7,337 nucleotides of DNA from an uncultured Lachnospiraceae bacterium (GCA_947175285.1 CAMWMM010000241.1:1-7337); one strand, 5' to 3'; positions 1 through 6,329 are shown, numbered from the stretch's first letter. The notes: generated from the sequence alone by a model not told the origin. Numbers and translations are program-made.

Positions 1-415
1 TGTCGATATCGTAAGAGATACGGCTGATGATGTCGCCGGTGGCATTGGTGTCAAAGTAGCCTACAGGCAGCGTATTCAGTTTTTCAAAGACCTGTTTGCG
101 CATGATATATACAATCCGCTGGCTTAAGTATACCATAATGACCGACAGGAAATAGGCAATAATGGCGGAACCTGCGTAGCAGATAACCATTTTAATCACG
201 TTGTCCCAAACTGTAGGAAAATCTACACCGGAGGGCAGAGTGATAGCATCAATGGCGGCGCCGGAGTATCTGGGGCCTAAAAGGGACATCTGATTAGATA
301 CCAGCGTCAGTACCATAGCAAGAAAAAACAGATGCCATTGCTTCAGAATATATCCGCACAACCGGATCATGATCTTCTTATTGTCACGTTTGTGCCACGT
401 TGTTTTATCAGTCAA
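1..415 (-). CDS. ABC transporter half-subunit (permease N-terminal part), cut by window edge
   Basis: This is the N-terminal part (138 codons visible) of an ABC exporter half-transporter; the rest, including the ATPase domain, lies beyond position 1. The reading contains a basic N-terminus, a first membrane helix (around LFFLAMVLTLV), a second hydrophobic stretch (MVICYAGSAIIAYFLSVIMVYL) and the conserved cytoplasmic stretch LPVGYFDTNATGDIISRIS, typical of type IV (B-family) exporters where the transmembrane domain couples to the ATPase. I chose the TTG at 413-415 because a GGAGGTG site lies 6 nt upstream (422-428); an ATG at 368-370 is the alternative. The TTG start overlaps the end of the upstream ABC gene by 8 bp, which implies translational coupling. 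It is most likely the partner that, in known heterodimeric exporters, carries the intact catalytic Glu; that part cannot be seen here. Confidence 0.9.
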   Translation of the reverse strand, partial: MTDKTTWHKRDNKKIMIRLCGYILKQWHLFFLAMVLTLVSNQMSLLGPRYSGAAIDAITLPSGVDFPTVWDNVIKMVICYAGSAIIAYFLSVIMVYLSQRIVYIMRKQVFEKLNTLPVGYFDTNATGDIISRISYDID

Positions 416-2126
416 GGAAAGCACCTCCCATCTGAGAATCGCTGATCTGTCGGTATTCAGCGCAGTTTTCCAGCAACTCTTCATGTTTGCCGCGCCCGAT
501 GATTCTGCCTTTATCCAATACCAGAATCTGATCGCAGCTTTTGACGGAGCTGACCCGCTGCGCCACAGTGATGACTGTGGAATCAGACATGGACTCTTTC
601 AGAGCCTGGCGCAGGTTTGCATCGGTCTTATAATCTAACGCCGAGGAGGAATCGTCCAGAATCAATATTTCGGGATGAGCGGCAATGGCGCGGGCAATCA
701 AAATACGCTGTCGCTGACCGCCGGAGAGGTTCGTTCCCTTGGAAGAAATCATATGTTGAAACCCATCAGGCATGGCGGAGATGAAATCATACGCCTGGGC
801 AATCTTTGCCGCACGAAGGATGTCTTCATGAGAAATTTCCCTGCCGAAACATATATTCTCCTCAATGGTATCCGCATAAAGGAAGTCGTTTTGCAGTGCG
901 ACGCCAAACATGGAGATCAGTTCATCCTGTGTGTAGGAAGATATCTTTTTGCCGTCAATACGGATTGTGCCGGAATCTGTATCATAAAACCGAAGCAGCA
1001 GCTTGACAAAGGTGGACTTTCCGCTGCCGGTGGCGCCGATGATGCCAAGTGTGCTTCCCTTGGGAACGCTTAGTGTGATATCCTCAAGATTGGGCTTTTT
1101 GCCCAAATAGGAGAAGGTCACATTTTCAAAGGAAATTTTGAAGGAGGAATCCCCTTTGCCGTCATCCTCTGTCACCGGGAAGGAGTCCGGCGTATCCAGA
1201 ACCGCGCTGATTCTGCGGGCGGAGGCGGCACATTTCGTATACATGATAAACATACGGGAAAGGGACATTAACGCCATAGAGATCAGGGTAAAGTATTGGG
1301 TAAAAGCAATCACCGTAGCCGCGGAGGAAGTGCCGTTTGATACACGGTAGGCTGCTACGGCAATGACTCCCGCAATTCCCAGATTCATAAGCAGCGTCAT
1401 AATAGGGTTTACCGCATTCATTATGATACCTGCATGACGCTCCTGCTTGGTAAGCGCATAGTTGTATGTGTCATAGCGGCGGTTCTCATAGTCATTTTTG
1501 GAAAGAGCCTTAATGACACGGACGCCGAGTACATCCTCGCGTACGACCCGAATCATATCGTCAGTGGATTTCTGTACTTGGGTGTAGAGCGGAACGCCGC
1601 GGCGTGCAACACTGTAGACAGTAACAAAAATAAAGGGCATGGTGGCAATCATTACCAAGGCTAACGCGCTGTCCATGAACAGCGTAATACCTACGCCTCC
1701 AAGCAGCAGAATAGGTGCGCGGATGCCCATGCGCTGCATCATTGCGACAAAATTCTGTACATTATAGGTATCCGAAGTGATACGGGATTCCAGAGAAGGA
1801 ATCGTAAATTGATCCGTATCCCGTGCGGAGAGGTACAGGGTTTTTGAAAACAAATCCTTTCGCATTTCAATGGAAAAATCGGCAGTGACTTTTGCCGCCA
1901 TCCGGTTGGCGGTCACATTGCCGACACAGGCGGCTACCGAGCAGAGAATCATTATGACTCCGTACAGTACAATTCGGGGAACCTCCATGGTGACAATGAC
2001 ATGTTCCAGAATATAGGTCAGTATAAAGGGAATCAGGAGCTCTGCAACAGTACCCAGAATTTTGATGGAAATCCCCAGTGCCATCCTCATCTTATAGGGC
2101 GCCAGATAGGAAAGTATTCGTTTCAA
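408..2126 (-). CDS. ABC exporter half-transporter, permease plus ATPase, degenerate-site subunit
   Basis: A complete 572-residue fused permease-ATPase of the multidrug/lipid exporter type, acting in the cytoplasmic membrane. Residues about 1-310 form the six-helix transmembrane domain and about 328-565 the nucleotide-binding domain. Visible motifs are the A-loop Tyr340, Walker A GATGSGKST (364-372), Q-loop Gln412, signature LSGGQ (467-471), Walker B ILILD (487-491) and SALD (495-498). The residue after the Walker B Asp is Asp492 rather than Glu, and the switch position is Gln523 (VAQR) rather than His. This is the known pattern of the degenerate-site subunit in heterodimeric exporters such as TM287/288, BmrCD and LmrCD. 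The start is TTG (2124-2126) with GGAGGT 8 nt upstream. The gene follows a DUF5131 gene by 26 bp and overlaps its partner by 8 bp. The substrate is not deducible; drug or peptide export is the usual role. Confidence 0.95.
   Translation of the reverse strand: MKRILSYLAPYKMRMALGISIKILGTVAELLIPFILTYILEHVIVTMEVPRIVLYGVIMILCSVAACVGNVTANRMAAKVTADFSIEMRKDLFSKTLYLSARDTDQFTIPSLESRITSDTYNVQNFVAMMQRMGIRAPILLLGGVGITLFMDSALALVMIATMPFIFVTVYSVARRGVPLYTQVQKSTDDMIRVVREDVLGVRVIKALSKNDYENRRYDTYNYALTKQERHAGIIMNAVNPIMTLLMNLGIAGVIAVAAYRVSNGTSSAATVIAFTQYFTLISMALMSLSRMFIMYTKCAASARRISAVLDTPDSFPVTEDDGKGDSSFKISFENVTFSYLGKKPNLEDITLSVPKGSTLGIIGATGSGKSTFVKLLLRFYDTDSGTIRIDGKKISSYTQDELISMFGVALQNDFLYADTIEENICFGREISHEDILRAAKIAQAYDFISAMPDGFQHMISSKGTNLSGGQRQRILIARAIAAHPEILILDDSSSALDYKTDANLRQALKESMSDSTVITVAQRVSSVKSCDQILVLDKGRIIGRGKHEELLENCAEYRQISDSQMGGAFLD
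422..428 (-). promoter_or_regulatory. Shine-Dalgarno site that sets a TTG start
   Basis: GGAGGTG on the minus strand lies inside the last codons of the upstream ABC gene and 6 nt before the TTG at 413-415. It supports that TTG over the ATG 45 nt further on (368-370), where I see no comparable site. Confidence 0.7.
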
Positions 2127-2134
2127 TTTTATGT

Positions 2135-2140
2135 ACCTCC
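2135..2140 (-). promoter_or_regulatory. Shine-Dalgarno site that sets a TTG start
   Basis: A perfect GGAGGT on the minus strand, 8 nt before the TTG at 2124-2126. The next in-frame ATG codons (residues 13 and 15) lie inside the amphipathic N-terminal segment and have no such site, so TTG is preferred. Confidence 0.8.
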
Positions 2141-2167
2141 GAAAGAACTTTATCAGTATGTTCTTTC
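2141..2167. repeat. 8-bp inverted repeat at the DUF5131/ABC gene junction
   Basis: GAAAGAAC (2141-2148) and GTTCTTTC (2160-2167) are perfect inverted arms around an 11-nt loop that contains the stop codon of the DUF5131 gene. A second, mutually exclusive pairing exists between GAACTT (2145-2150) and AAGTTC (2168-2173). The hairpin ends immediately before the GGAGGT site of the ABC gene and has no U-tract after it, so it is not a classical terminator. It might tune coupling between the two genes or be fortuitous. Confidence 0.45.
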
Positions 2168-2893
2168 AAGTTCATGTTGTATTTCTTCAGCACGTTTAAT
2201 TTGTTCTTTTAAGTTCCATTTGCCGATATTTATGCCGTCTTTTAGAAACATTGATCCACACTGATGAAAATAGAATTCAATATTTCTTTCTTTGGCTTCT
2301 AAGTACAGATTTTTTACCCATTCATATTCGATGGGTCTGATATCTGCTTTAGGAGCCATTTCTCCGCCGACATTCACACATTTTATCAGTCCTGTATCTA
2401 AATATTTCCCTAAAGAAATCGGACCAATCAGCGGAGAGCAGAATACTTCCCGGTGTTTAACGGGCGCTTCTAAAAAGTGTTTCAGCCGGATATCCGCCAT
2501 TTCCTGATTTTCAATTGAAATGCTAATGTATATGTGTTCCCATCCATCTCCCCAGTCTGACGGGACACAATCTTTGATTCTTTCCGGTCTTTTTGTGGTC
2601 GTAACGAAGATACAATCTTTTCTTCTTCTTATGAAATCCCAGCATCCGTCCCGCCATTCATCCGCTTCTTCAATAAAGAAATCAGAAGAAAAGCACAACT
2701 TAACCAATGAGTTAGGGGGACAGTCTTTGTCTTTTAACTCATAAGTGGTTTTGCCTTTTGTAATGATGGTAGTATCTCTGCCATATCGCTTATCCATCTT
2801 ATAAACAAAACAATTTTTACAGCCCGGACTTACTTTTTTACATCCGTGCCAGGGATTCCATGGTATTGCGCTATCAATTTCTGTGTTCTGCAT
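2153..2893 (-). CDS. DUF5131 family (phage Gp37/Gp68-like) three-cysteine protein
   Basis: A 246-residue protein matching the family once called Gp37_Gp68, now DUF5131 (PF07505), whose biochemical function is not established. The diagnostic N-terminus is present: PWNPWHGCKKVSPGCKNC (residues 11-28), with Cys18, Cys25 and Cys28 in a C-x6-C-x2-C arrangement. Other family landmarks follow in order: TKRPER (100-105), SIENQ (126-130), PLIGPISL (154-161), NVGGE (174-178) and FYFHQCG (207-213). The three cysteines have led to radical-SAM-like or Fe-S suggestions, which I cannot confirm from sequence. Related proteins are sometimes encoded beside TcmP (three-Cys-motif partner); no TcmP gene is visible here. 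The start is the ATG at 2891-2893, preceded by an AAAGGAT site (2901-2907). It is the first gene of a leftward set continuing into an ABC exporter pair 26 bp away, so co-transcription is likely. Members occur in phages and plasmids, so horizontal acquisition is possible. Confidence 0.88.
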   Translation of the reverse strand: MQNTEIDSAIPWNPWHGCKKVSPGCKNCFVYKMDKRYGRDTTIITKGKTTYELKDKDCPPNSLVKLCFSSDFFIEEADEWRDGCWDFIRRRKDCIFVTTTKRPERIKDCVPSDWGDGWEHIYISISIENQEMADIRLKHFLEAPVKHREVFCSPLIGPISLGKYLDTGLIKCVNVGGEMAPKADIRPIEYEWVKNLYLEAKERNIEFYFHQCGSMFLKDGINIGKWNLKEQIKRAEEIQHELERTY

Positions 2894-2905
2894 ATTTTTA
2901 TCCTT

Positions 2906-2934
2906 TCGAATTTCGATTTTGTTAAATATATGAT
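2906..2934 (+). promoter_or_regulatory. Palindrome TCGAATTTCGA plus -10-like hexamer (site 1)
   Basis: The 11-bp palindrome TCGAATTTCGA (2906-2916; arms TCGAA/TTCGA) is followed by TATGAT at 2929-2934, placed as a -10 box 17 bp after a poor -35 (TCGAAT). The same palindrome occurs at 4273 with a -10-like box at exactly the same offset. On the minus strand it sits directly before the Shine-Dalgarno region of the DUF5131 gene. It could be an operator for a regulator serving both directions; this is an inference from sequence symmetry alone. Confidence 0.3.
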
Positions 2935-2941
2935 ACTATAA

Positions 2942-3009
2942 AAATGTAAGTATTTCCAGTGTGCTGTTGGTGTTAATGTTGATTCAGGCATTGAGGAGAG
3001 TGAAAAGCA
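2942..3009 (+). pseudogene. Frameshifted 5' remnant of the truncated MATE gene
   Basis: Read in the frame starting at 2942, this stretch gives AVGVNVDSGIEESEK just before the downstream MATE reading begins with MAKKVSAF. One extra base in the A-run at about 3003-3006 would give a continuous IEESEKAMAKKVSAF, a plausible loop between helices 2 and 3 of a MATE protein. The reading stops upstream at a TAA (2939-2941), so helices 1 and 2 themselves are missing. The join looks like an indel after a larger 5' loss. Confidence 0.4.
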
Positions 3010-4104
3010 ATGGCGAAAAAAGTGTCCGCATTCAGCTTTTACTTATCTATAGCCGTAACTGCTGTTTTTTCCATAATGATGCTTGCATTCATGAAACCGG
3101 TTCTTGCATTGCTTGGAGCGAGTGACAATACATTTCATTATGCAAGACAGTATGCTTTTTGCGTTATCGTACTTGGCGGAATACCAACCGTGCTTTCCAA
3201 TGTGATGTCCAATCTGCTTAGAAGTGTAGGTATGTCAAAAGCGGCGGGCTTTGGCATTACGATGGGAGGAATTATCAATATGGCGCTTGATCCGCTGTTT
3301 ATGTTTGTACTTCTCCCAAGGGGAAATGAGGTATTAGGAGTTGGAATCGCTACACTGATTTCAAACTGCATTGCATGTGGTTTTTTCTTTTGTGTCATAT
3401 ACAGAATCAGAAAACAATCGGCTGTCAGTTTCAGTATCAGACATGGTTTACCTGACAGAAGGAGTATAGGTTCTGTATTTAATGTCGGTATCCCTTCGGC
3501 AGTTGCGACTCTGTTGTTTGATATAGACTATGTGGTTATTGATAAGCTGATGGCATCCTATGGTGATATAGCGCTTGCTGCCATTGGTATTGTGCTGAAA
3601 GCTGAAAGACTGCCGCTTAATGTCGGTATCGGTATCTGTCAGGGAATGATGCCGCTTGTTGCATATAATTATTCTGCAAAGAACCATGAAAGAATGAATC
3701 ATATCATAAAATTCTCCATCAAGGTGGGAATAACCGTCAGCATAATCAGTATTGCGCTATACCAAATTTCCGCAGGAAGAATTATGCAGATATTTATACC
3801 GGAGCAGCAGACAGTATTGCTGGGTACCGGATTCCTGAGAATCAGATGCCTTGCGACACCGTTAATGTTTATGAGCTTTTTCACGGTATATGTGTTCCAG
3901 GGCTTTGGTGAAGGAAATAAATCGCTGTTTCTCGGTGTGATGCGGTGGGCAGTATTTAATATTCCTATGCTGTTTATATTAAATCATATCATTGGAATGT
4001 ACGGTATTGTCTGGTCGCAGGTGTGTGCTGACATTCTGACAGTGTCACTGTCATTTTATGTATATCGGAGATATATGCATACTCATACATCTAAATTGTT
4101 TTGA
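3010..4104 (+). CDS. N-terminally truncated MATE-family efflux transporter (probable decayed gene)
   Basis: A 364-residue membrane protein of the MATE (multidrug and toxic compound extrusion) family, which normally has about 450 residues and 12 helices and exports cationic or drug-like compounds using a Na+ or H+ gradient. The reading starts at the loop before helix 3, so about 80-90 residues with helices 1 and 2 are missing. Recognisable landmarks are NLLRSVGMSKAA (68-79), INMALDPLFMF (89-99), QGMMPLVAYNYSAKN (211-225) and FQGFGEGNKSL (295-305). Stop codons lie just upstream in this frame (3001-3003, 2992-2994), while a shifted frame appears to hold a short remnant. A GGAGAG (2995-3000) 9 nt before the ATG could still drive translation, but a protein without helices 1-2 is unlikely to transport. 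It differs clearly in sequence from the intact MATE downstream, so it is not a recent duplicate. Confidence 0.8.
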   Translation: MAKKVSAFSFYLSIAVTAVFSIMMLAFMKPVLALLGASDNTFHYARQYAFCVIVLGGIPTVLSNVMSNLLRSVGMSKAAGFGITMGGIINMALDPLFMFVLLPRGNEVLGVGIATLISNCIACGFFFCVIYRIRKQSAVSFSIRHGLPDRRSIGSVFNVGIPSAVATLLFDIDYVVIDKLMASYGDIALAAIGIVLKAERLPLNVGIGICQGMMPLVAYNYSAKNHERMNHIIKFSIKVGITVSIISIALYQISAGRIMQIFIPEQQTVLLGTGFLRIRCLATPLMFMSFFTVYVFQGFGEGNKSLFLGVMRWAVFNIPMLFILNHIIGMYGIVWSQVCADILTVSLSFYVYRRYMHTHTSKLF

Positions 4105-4293
4105 ATAATACTGATAAATGCGTGCATTGGTTCAGACGTTTTTTTGCATATACAATTCCATAATATGTTTCCATAAAATATCCTGTAAAGATCATTCCTA
4201 CCATTTTTCGTGATATTTTTTTGAATTCCTTTTCCGTATTCTGACAGTTTTGTTGTCTTTAGTAGGTGCAACTCGAATTTCGAATAGGATTGT
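4083..4293 (-). pseudogene. Possible C-terminal remnant of a TetR-like regulator
   Basis: The minus strand has an open stretch of about 65 codons ending in TGA (4083-4085), overlapping the 3' end of the truncated MATE gene. Its reading includes GRNDLYRIFYGNILWNC and then a helix-like tail, which resembles the C-terminal ligand-domain end of some TetR/AcrR regulators. There is no Shine-Dalgarno site before its TTG (4269-4271), an in-frame TAA closes the frame upstream (about 4291-4293), and no helix-turn-helix part is visible. I regard this as a weak resemblance; it may be a chance open frame. Confidence 0.2.
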
Positions 4294-4301
4294 TATATAA
4301 A
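4273..4301 (+). promoter_or_regulatory. Palindrome TCGAATTTCGA plus -10-like TATAAA (site 2), candidate MATE promoter
   Basis: This repeats the site 1 palindrome (4273-4283). TATAAA at 4296-4301 lies 17 bp after TCGAAT, the same geometry as TATGAT at site 1. The -35 match is poor (3 of 6), as expected for a promoter needing an activator or one overlapped by an operator. A transcript from here would have about a 65-nt leader before the intact MATE gene. Confidence 0.35.
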
Positions 4302-4359
4302 TGCAAGCAATTTTGAAAGATTTCAGGTTAGGGATGTGCTATTGTTAGATGAAAAGATT

Positions 4360-4364
4360 AAGGA
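4360..4364 (+). promoter_or_regulatory. Shine-Dalgarno site deciding the MATE start
   Basis: AAGGA lies 9 nt before the ATG at 4374 but only 3 nt before the ATG at 4368. The spacing favours 4374, giving a protein starting MRETNTLKKK. Confidence 0.5.
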
Positions 4365-4373
4365 AAAATGGTT

Positions 4374-5705
4374 ATGAGGGAAACAAATACACTAAAAAAG
4401 AAAATGATACGTTTAGTCTTTCCCATAGCATTCCAGCAGTTTATGATTGCACTTGTGGGAGCAAGCGATGCAATTATGCTGGGAAAGTTAAGCCAAAATT
4501 CAATGTCAGCGGTATCACTGGCTTCACAGGTGACATTTATATTTAATCTATTTATGACGGCTTTTGTCATAGGAGAAAATATGTTTATCGCACAGTATTA
4601 TGGGAAAAAGGATGACACAGGCATTTCCAAAGTATTCAGCCTGGTTCTCTATATCTCCGGCATTGTTGCTATCCTGTTTTTGCTTGGTACGGTATTTTTC
4701 TCCGAGGGGATTATGCATTTCCTGACAAATGAGCCTGAGTTAATCATGATAGGGAGCGGATACTTAAAGTATGTTGGAGTTTCCTATTTGCTTTCTGCAA
4801 TTTCACAGGTATATCTGACCTTCATGAAAAACTGTAATGCTGTGAATTTAAGTACAGCAATCAGCAGTATGACAGTTGTTTTAAATATTATTCTGAATGC
4901 TATATTCATTTTCGGATTATTTGGTATTCCTGCGCTGGGGATTCAGGGAGCGGCACTGGCAACCGTGTTTGCAACGGCTGCTCAAATGCTCTGGTGCATC
5001 GTATATGTGATGATAAAAATGAAACGGCTAAAGATACACTTACTGAAGCGGGACCGGGATCTGACAAAAAAGTTTTGGGAAAAAGCGGCGCCGGTATTGT
5101 TAAATGAACTGATATGGGGTGGCGGCTTTACCATGTATTCAGTTATCATGGGGCATTTAGGAACTGATGCTGTAGCTGCAAATAGTATTGCAAATATTTC
5201 CAAGAACCTTGTAGTTTGTCTGTGTCTTGGACTGGGGAGCGCAGGAAGTATCATCATAGGGAATGAACTTGGAGCGGATCACTTTGAAGAGGCAAAAAAA
5301 GCCGGGAGAACACTGACAAGGGTATCTATTATATGCGGGGCGCTGTCAGGGTTATTTTTGCTGGCTTTATCACCGATTATTGTAGAGTTAGCCGGCATGA
5401 CAACGACAGCCAAAGAATATTTGAGAGGGATGCTGTTTATGTGCTCTTACTATCTTGTGGGCAAGTCAGTTAACAGCATGACAATAGGCGGAATTTTTCC
5501 GGCAGGAGGAGATTCTAAATTTGGACTGTTATGCGATACGGTGACATTATGGTGCATTACTGTTCCGATTGGATGCCTGTGTGCTTTTGTTCTTAAGCTT
5601 CCTGTACTGGGAGTATACTTTGTGCTGAACTTGGATGAAATAGTGAAACTTCCGGTTGTGTACCGGCATTATAGGAAATACGGCTGGTTGAAAAATATAA
5701 CTTAA
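4374..5705 (+). CDS. MATE-family multidrug/metabolite efflux transporter, full length
   Basis: A full-length MATE antiporter of 443 residues (445 if the ATG at 4368 is used). It would sit in the cytoplasmic membrane with about 12 helices in two six-helix halves and expel organic compounds in exchange for Na+ or H+. Numbering from 4368, helix 1 carries GASDAIMLG with Asp34, the position of the conserved acidic residue in NorM-like members. Further landmarks are NMFIAQYYGKKD (71-82) after helix 2, LNIILNAIFIFG (172-183), GIQGAALATV (191-200), the second-half repeat IIIGNELGADHFEEAKKAG (295-313), and FPAGGDSKFG (377-386). The C-terminus NLDEIVKLPVVYRHYRKYGW ends with the basic tail usual in the family. 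It is the first gene of an operon with a sugar O-acetyltransferase 21 bp downstream, suggesting a linked role. The substrate is unknown. Confidence 0.93.
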   Translation: MRETNTLKKKMIRLVFPIAFQQFMIALVGASDAIMLGKLSQNSMSAVSLASQVTFIFNLFMTAFVIGENMFIAQYYGKKDDTGISKVFSLVLYISGIVAILFLLGTVFFSEGIMHFLTNEPELIMIGSGYLKYVGVSYLLSAISQVYLTFMKNCNAVNLSTAISSMTVVLNIILNAIFIFGLFGIPALGIQGAALATVFATAAQMLWCIVYVMIKMKRLKIHLLKRDRDLTKKFWEKAAPVLLNELIWGGGFTMYSVIMGHLGTDAVAANSIANISKNLVVCLCLGLGSAGSIIIGNELGADHFEEAKKAGRTLTRVSIICGALSGLFLLALSPIIVELAGMTTTAKEYLRGMLFMCSYYLVGKSVNSMTIGGIFPAGGDSKFGLLCDTVTLWCITVPIGCLCAFVLKLPVLGVYFVLNLDEIVKLPVVYRHYRKYGWLKNIT

Positions 5706-5726
5706 CAGAGAAAATGGAGGTAAGAA

Positions 5727-6329
5727 ATGACAGAACAGGAAAAAATGAAAAAGGGATATCTTTGGGGTGACGATGAAGAAAATATGGCTCTGCAGGCATA
5801 TGCGAAGAGTATTATAAACAAGTTTAACAGCCTGCCGCCGGAAAGTATGGATGAGCGCGCGGCACTCCTTAAGGAGGTATTTGGAAATGTCGGGGACAAT
5901 GTGTGGATTGTGCCTCCGCTTACGGCAGCAGTTGGAAAATATGTGTCAATTGGGGACGGTACCTATGCAAATATGAATCTGACGTTGATTGACGATTGGA
6001 AGATAACGATAGGAAAGAATGTCCTTATAGGGCCTAATGTAACCTTATGTACAACAGGGCACCCTGTTCATCCAAGGCATCGTGCAGATGGCATGTATTC
6101 ATTTCCTATTGTAATTGAAGACAATGTATGGATTGGAGCAAATGTGGTTGTTCTGCCCGGAGTCACGATTGGAGAAAATTCTGTGATTGGGGCGGGCTCG
6201 ATTGTGACAAAGGATATACCGGCAAACGTAATAGCATTTGGAAGTCCCTGCAAAGTACACAGGGAAATCAATGAACACGATGAAGAATATTACTTTAAGG
6301 ACAGGCGGTTTGACGAACAGCCGGAATAA
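5727..6329 (+). CDS. LacA/Maa-type sugar O-acetyltransferase (hexapeptide-repeat)
   Basis: A 200-residue cytoplasmic acetyltransferase of the left-handed beta-helix (hexapeptide) superfamily, expected to form a trimer and transfer acetyl from acetyl-CoA to a sugar hydroxyl. The N-terminal part (about 6-56) is the helical maltose-acetyltransferase-like cap. It is followed by hexapeptide repeats (about 59-165) with IGKNVLIGPNVTL (95-107) and the late coils around VWIGANVVVLPGVTIG (134-149). The catalytic His is His112 in TTGHPVHP, corresponding to His115 of E. coli LacA. MYSFPI (123-128) and the C-terminal REIN...YYFKD also match LacA closely. The length is normal (LacA has 203 residues). GGAGG at 5716-5720, 6 nt before the ATG, fixes the start. 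The true acceptor cannot be told from sequence; family members act on maltose, glucose, galactosides or Nod-factor sugars. Co-transcription with the MATE gene is very likely. Confidence 0.94.
   Translation: MTEQEKMKKGYLWGDDEENMALQAYAKSIINKFNSLPPESMDERAALLKEVFGNVGDNVWIVPPLTAAVGKYVSIGDGTYANMNLTLIDDWKITIGKNVLIGPNVTLCTTGHPVHPRHRADGMYSFPIVIEDNVWIGANVVVLPGVTIGENSVIGAGSIVTKDIPANVIAFGSPCKVHREINEHDEEYYFKDRRFDEQPE

Larger units (their letters stand above)
4105..4367. other. Intergenic spacer between the two MATE genes
   Basis: AT-rich 263-bp spacer. I see no convincing intrinsic terminator for the upstream gene: the T-run after GACG at 4138-4145 lacks a stable stem. It holds the possible regulator remnant on the minus strand (to about 4293), the palindrome with a -10-like box (4273-4301), and a second promoter candidate nearer the gene: TTGAAA (4313-4318) with extended -10 TGCTATTGT (4337-4345), spaced a long 21 bp. 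No riboswitch pattern was recognised. Confidence 0.5.

Noticed and set aside
369..2744. Plus-strand open frames of 66-132 codons across the ABC and DUF5131 genes
   Set aside because: They lie wholly antisense to strongly supported coding regions, show no family resemblance and have no convincing ribosome sites.
2153..2893. Prophage interpretation based on the Gp37/Gp68 name
   Set aside because: No phage structural, integrase or lysis genes are visible, and this family is common outside phages.
3138..3884. Minus-strand open frames of 61-86 codons inside the truncated MATE gene
   Set aside because: They are antisense shadows of a recognisable MATE reading, with low-complexity content and no supporting signals.
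4115..4145. T-run preceded by a small inverted element (AATGC-GT-GCATT) as a terminator of the truncated MATE gene
   Set aside because: The loop would be only 2 nt and the stem is separated from the T-run, so it does not form a credible intrinsic terminator.
2906..4283. The two palindrome copies as terminal repeats of an insertion element around the truncated MATE gene
   Set aside because: The segment contains no transposase, the copies share only 11 bp, and no target-site duplication is seen.
4349..4570. Short frames on both strands overlapping the start of the intact MATE gene
   Set aside because: The MATE reading in this stretch is unambiguous, and the others are out-of-frame copies of its coding sequence.
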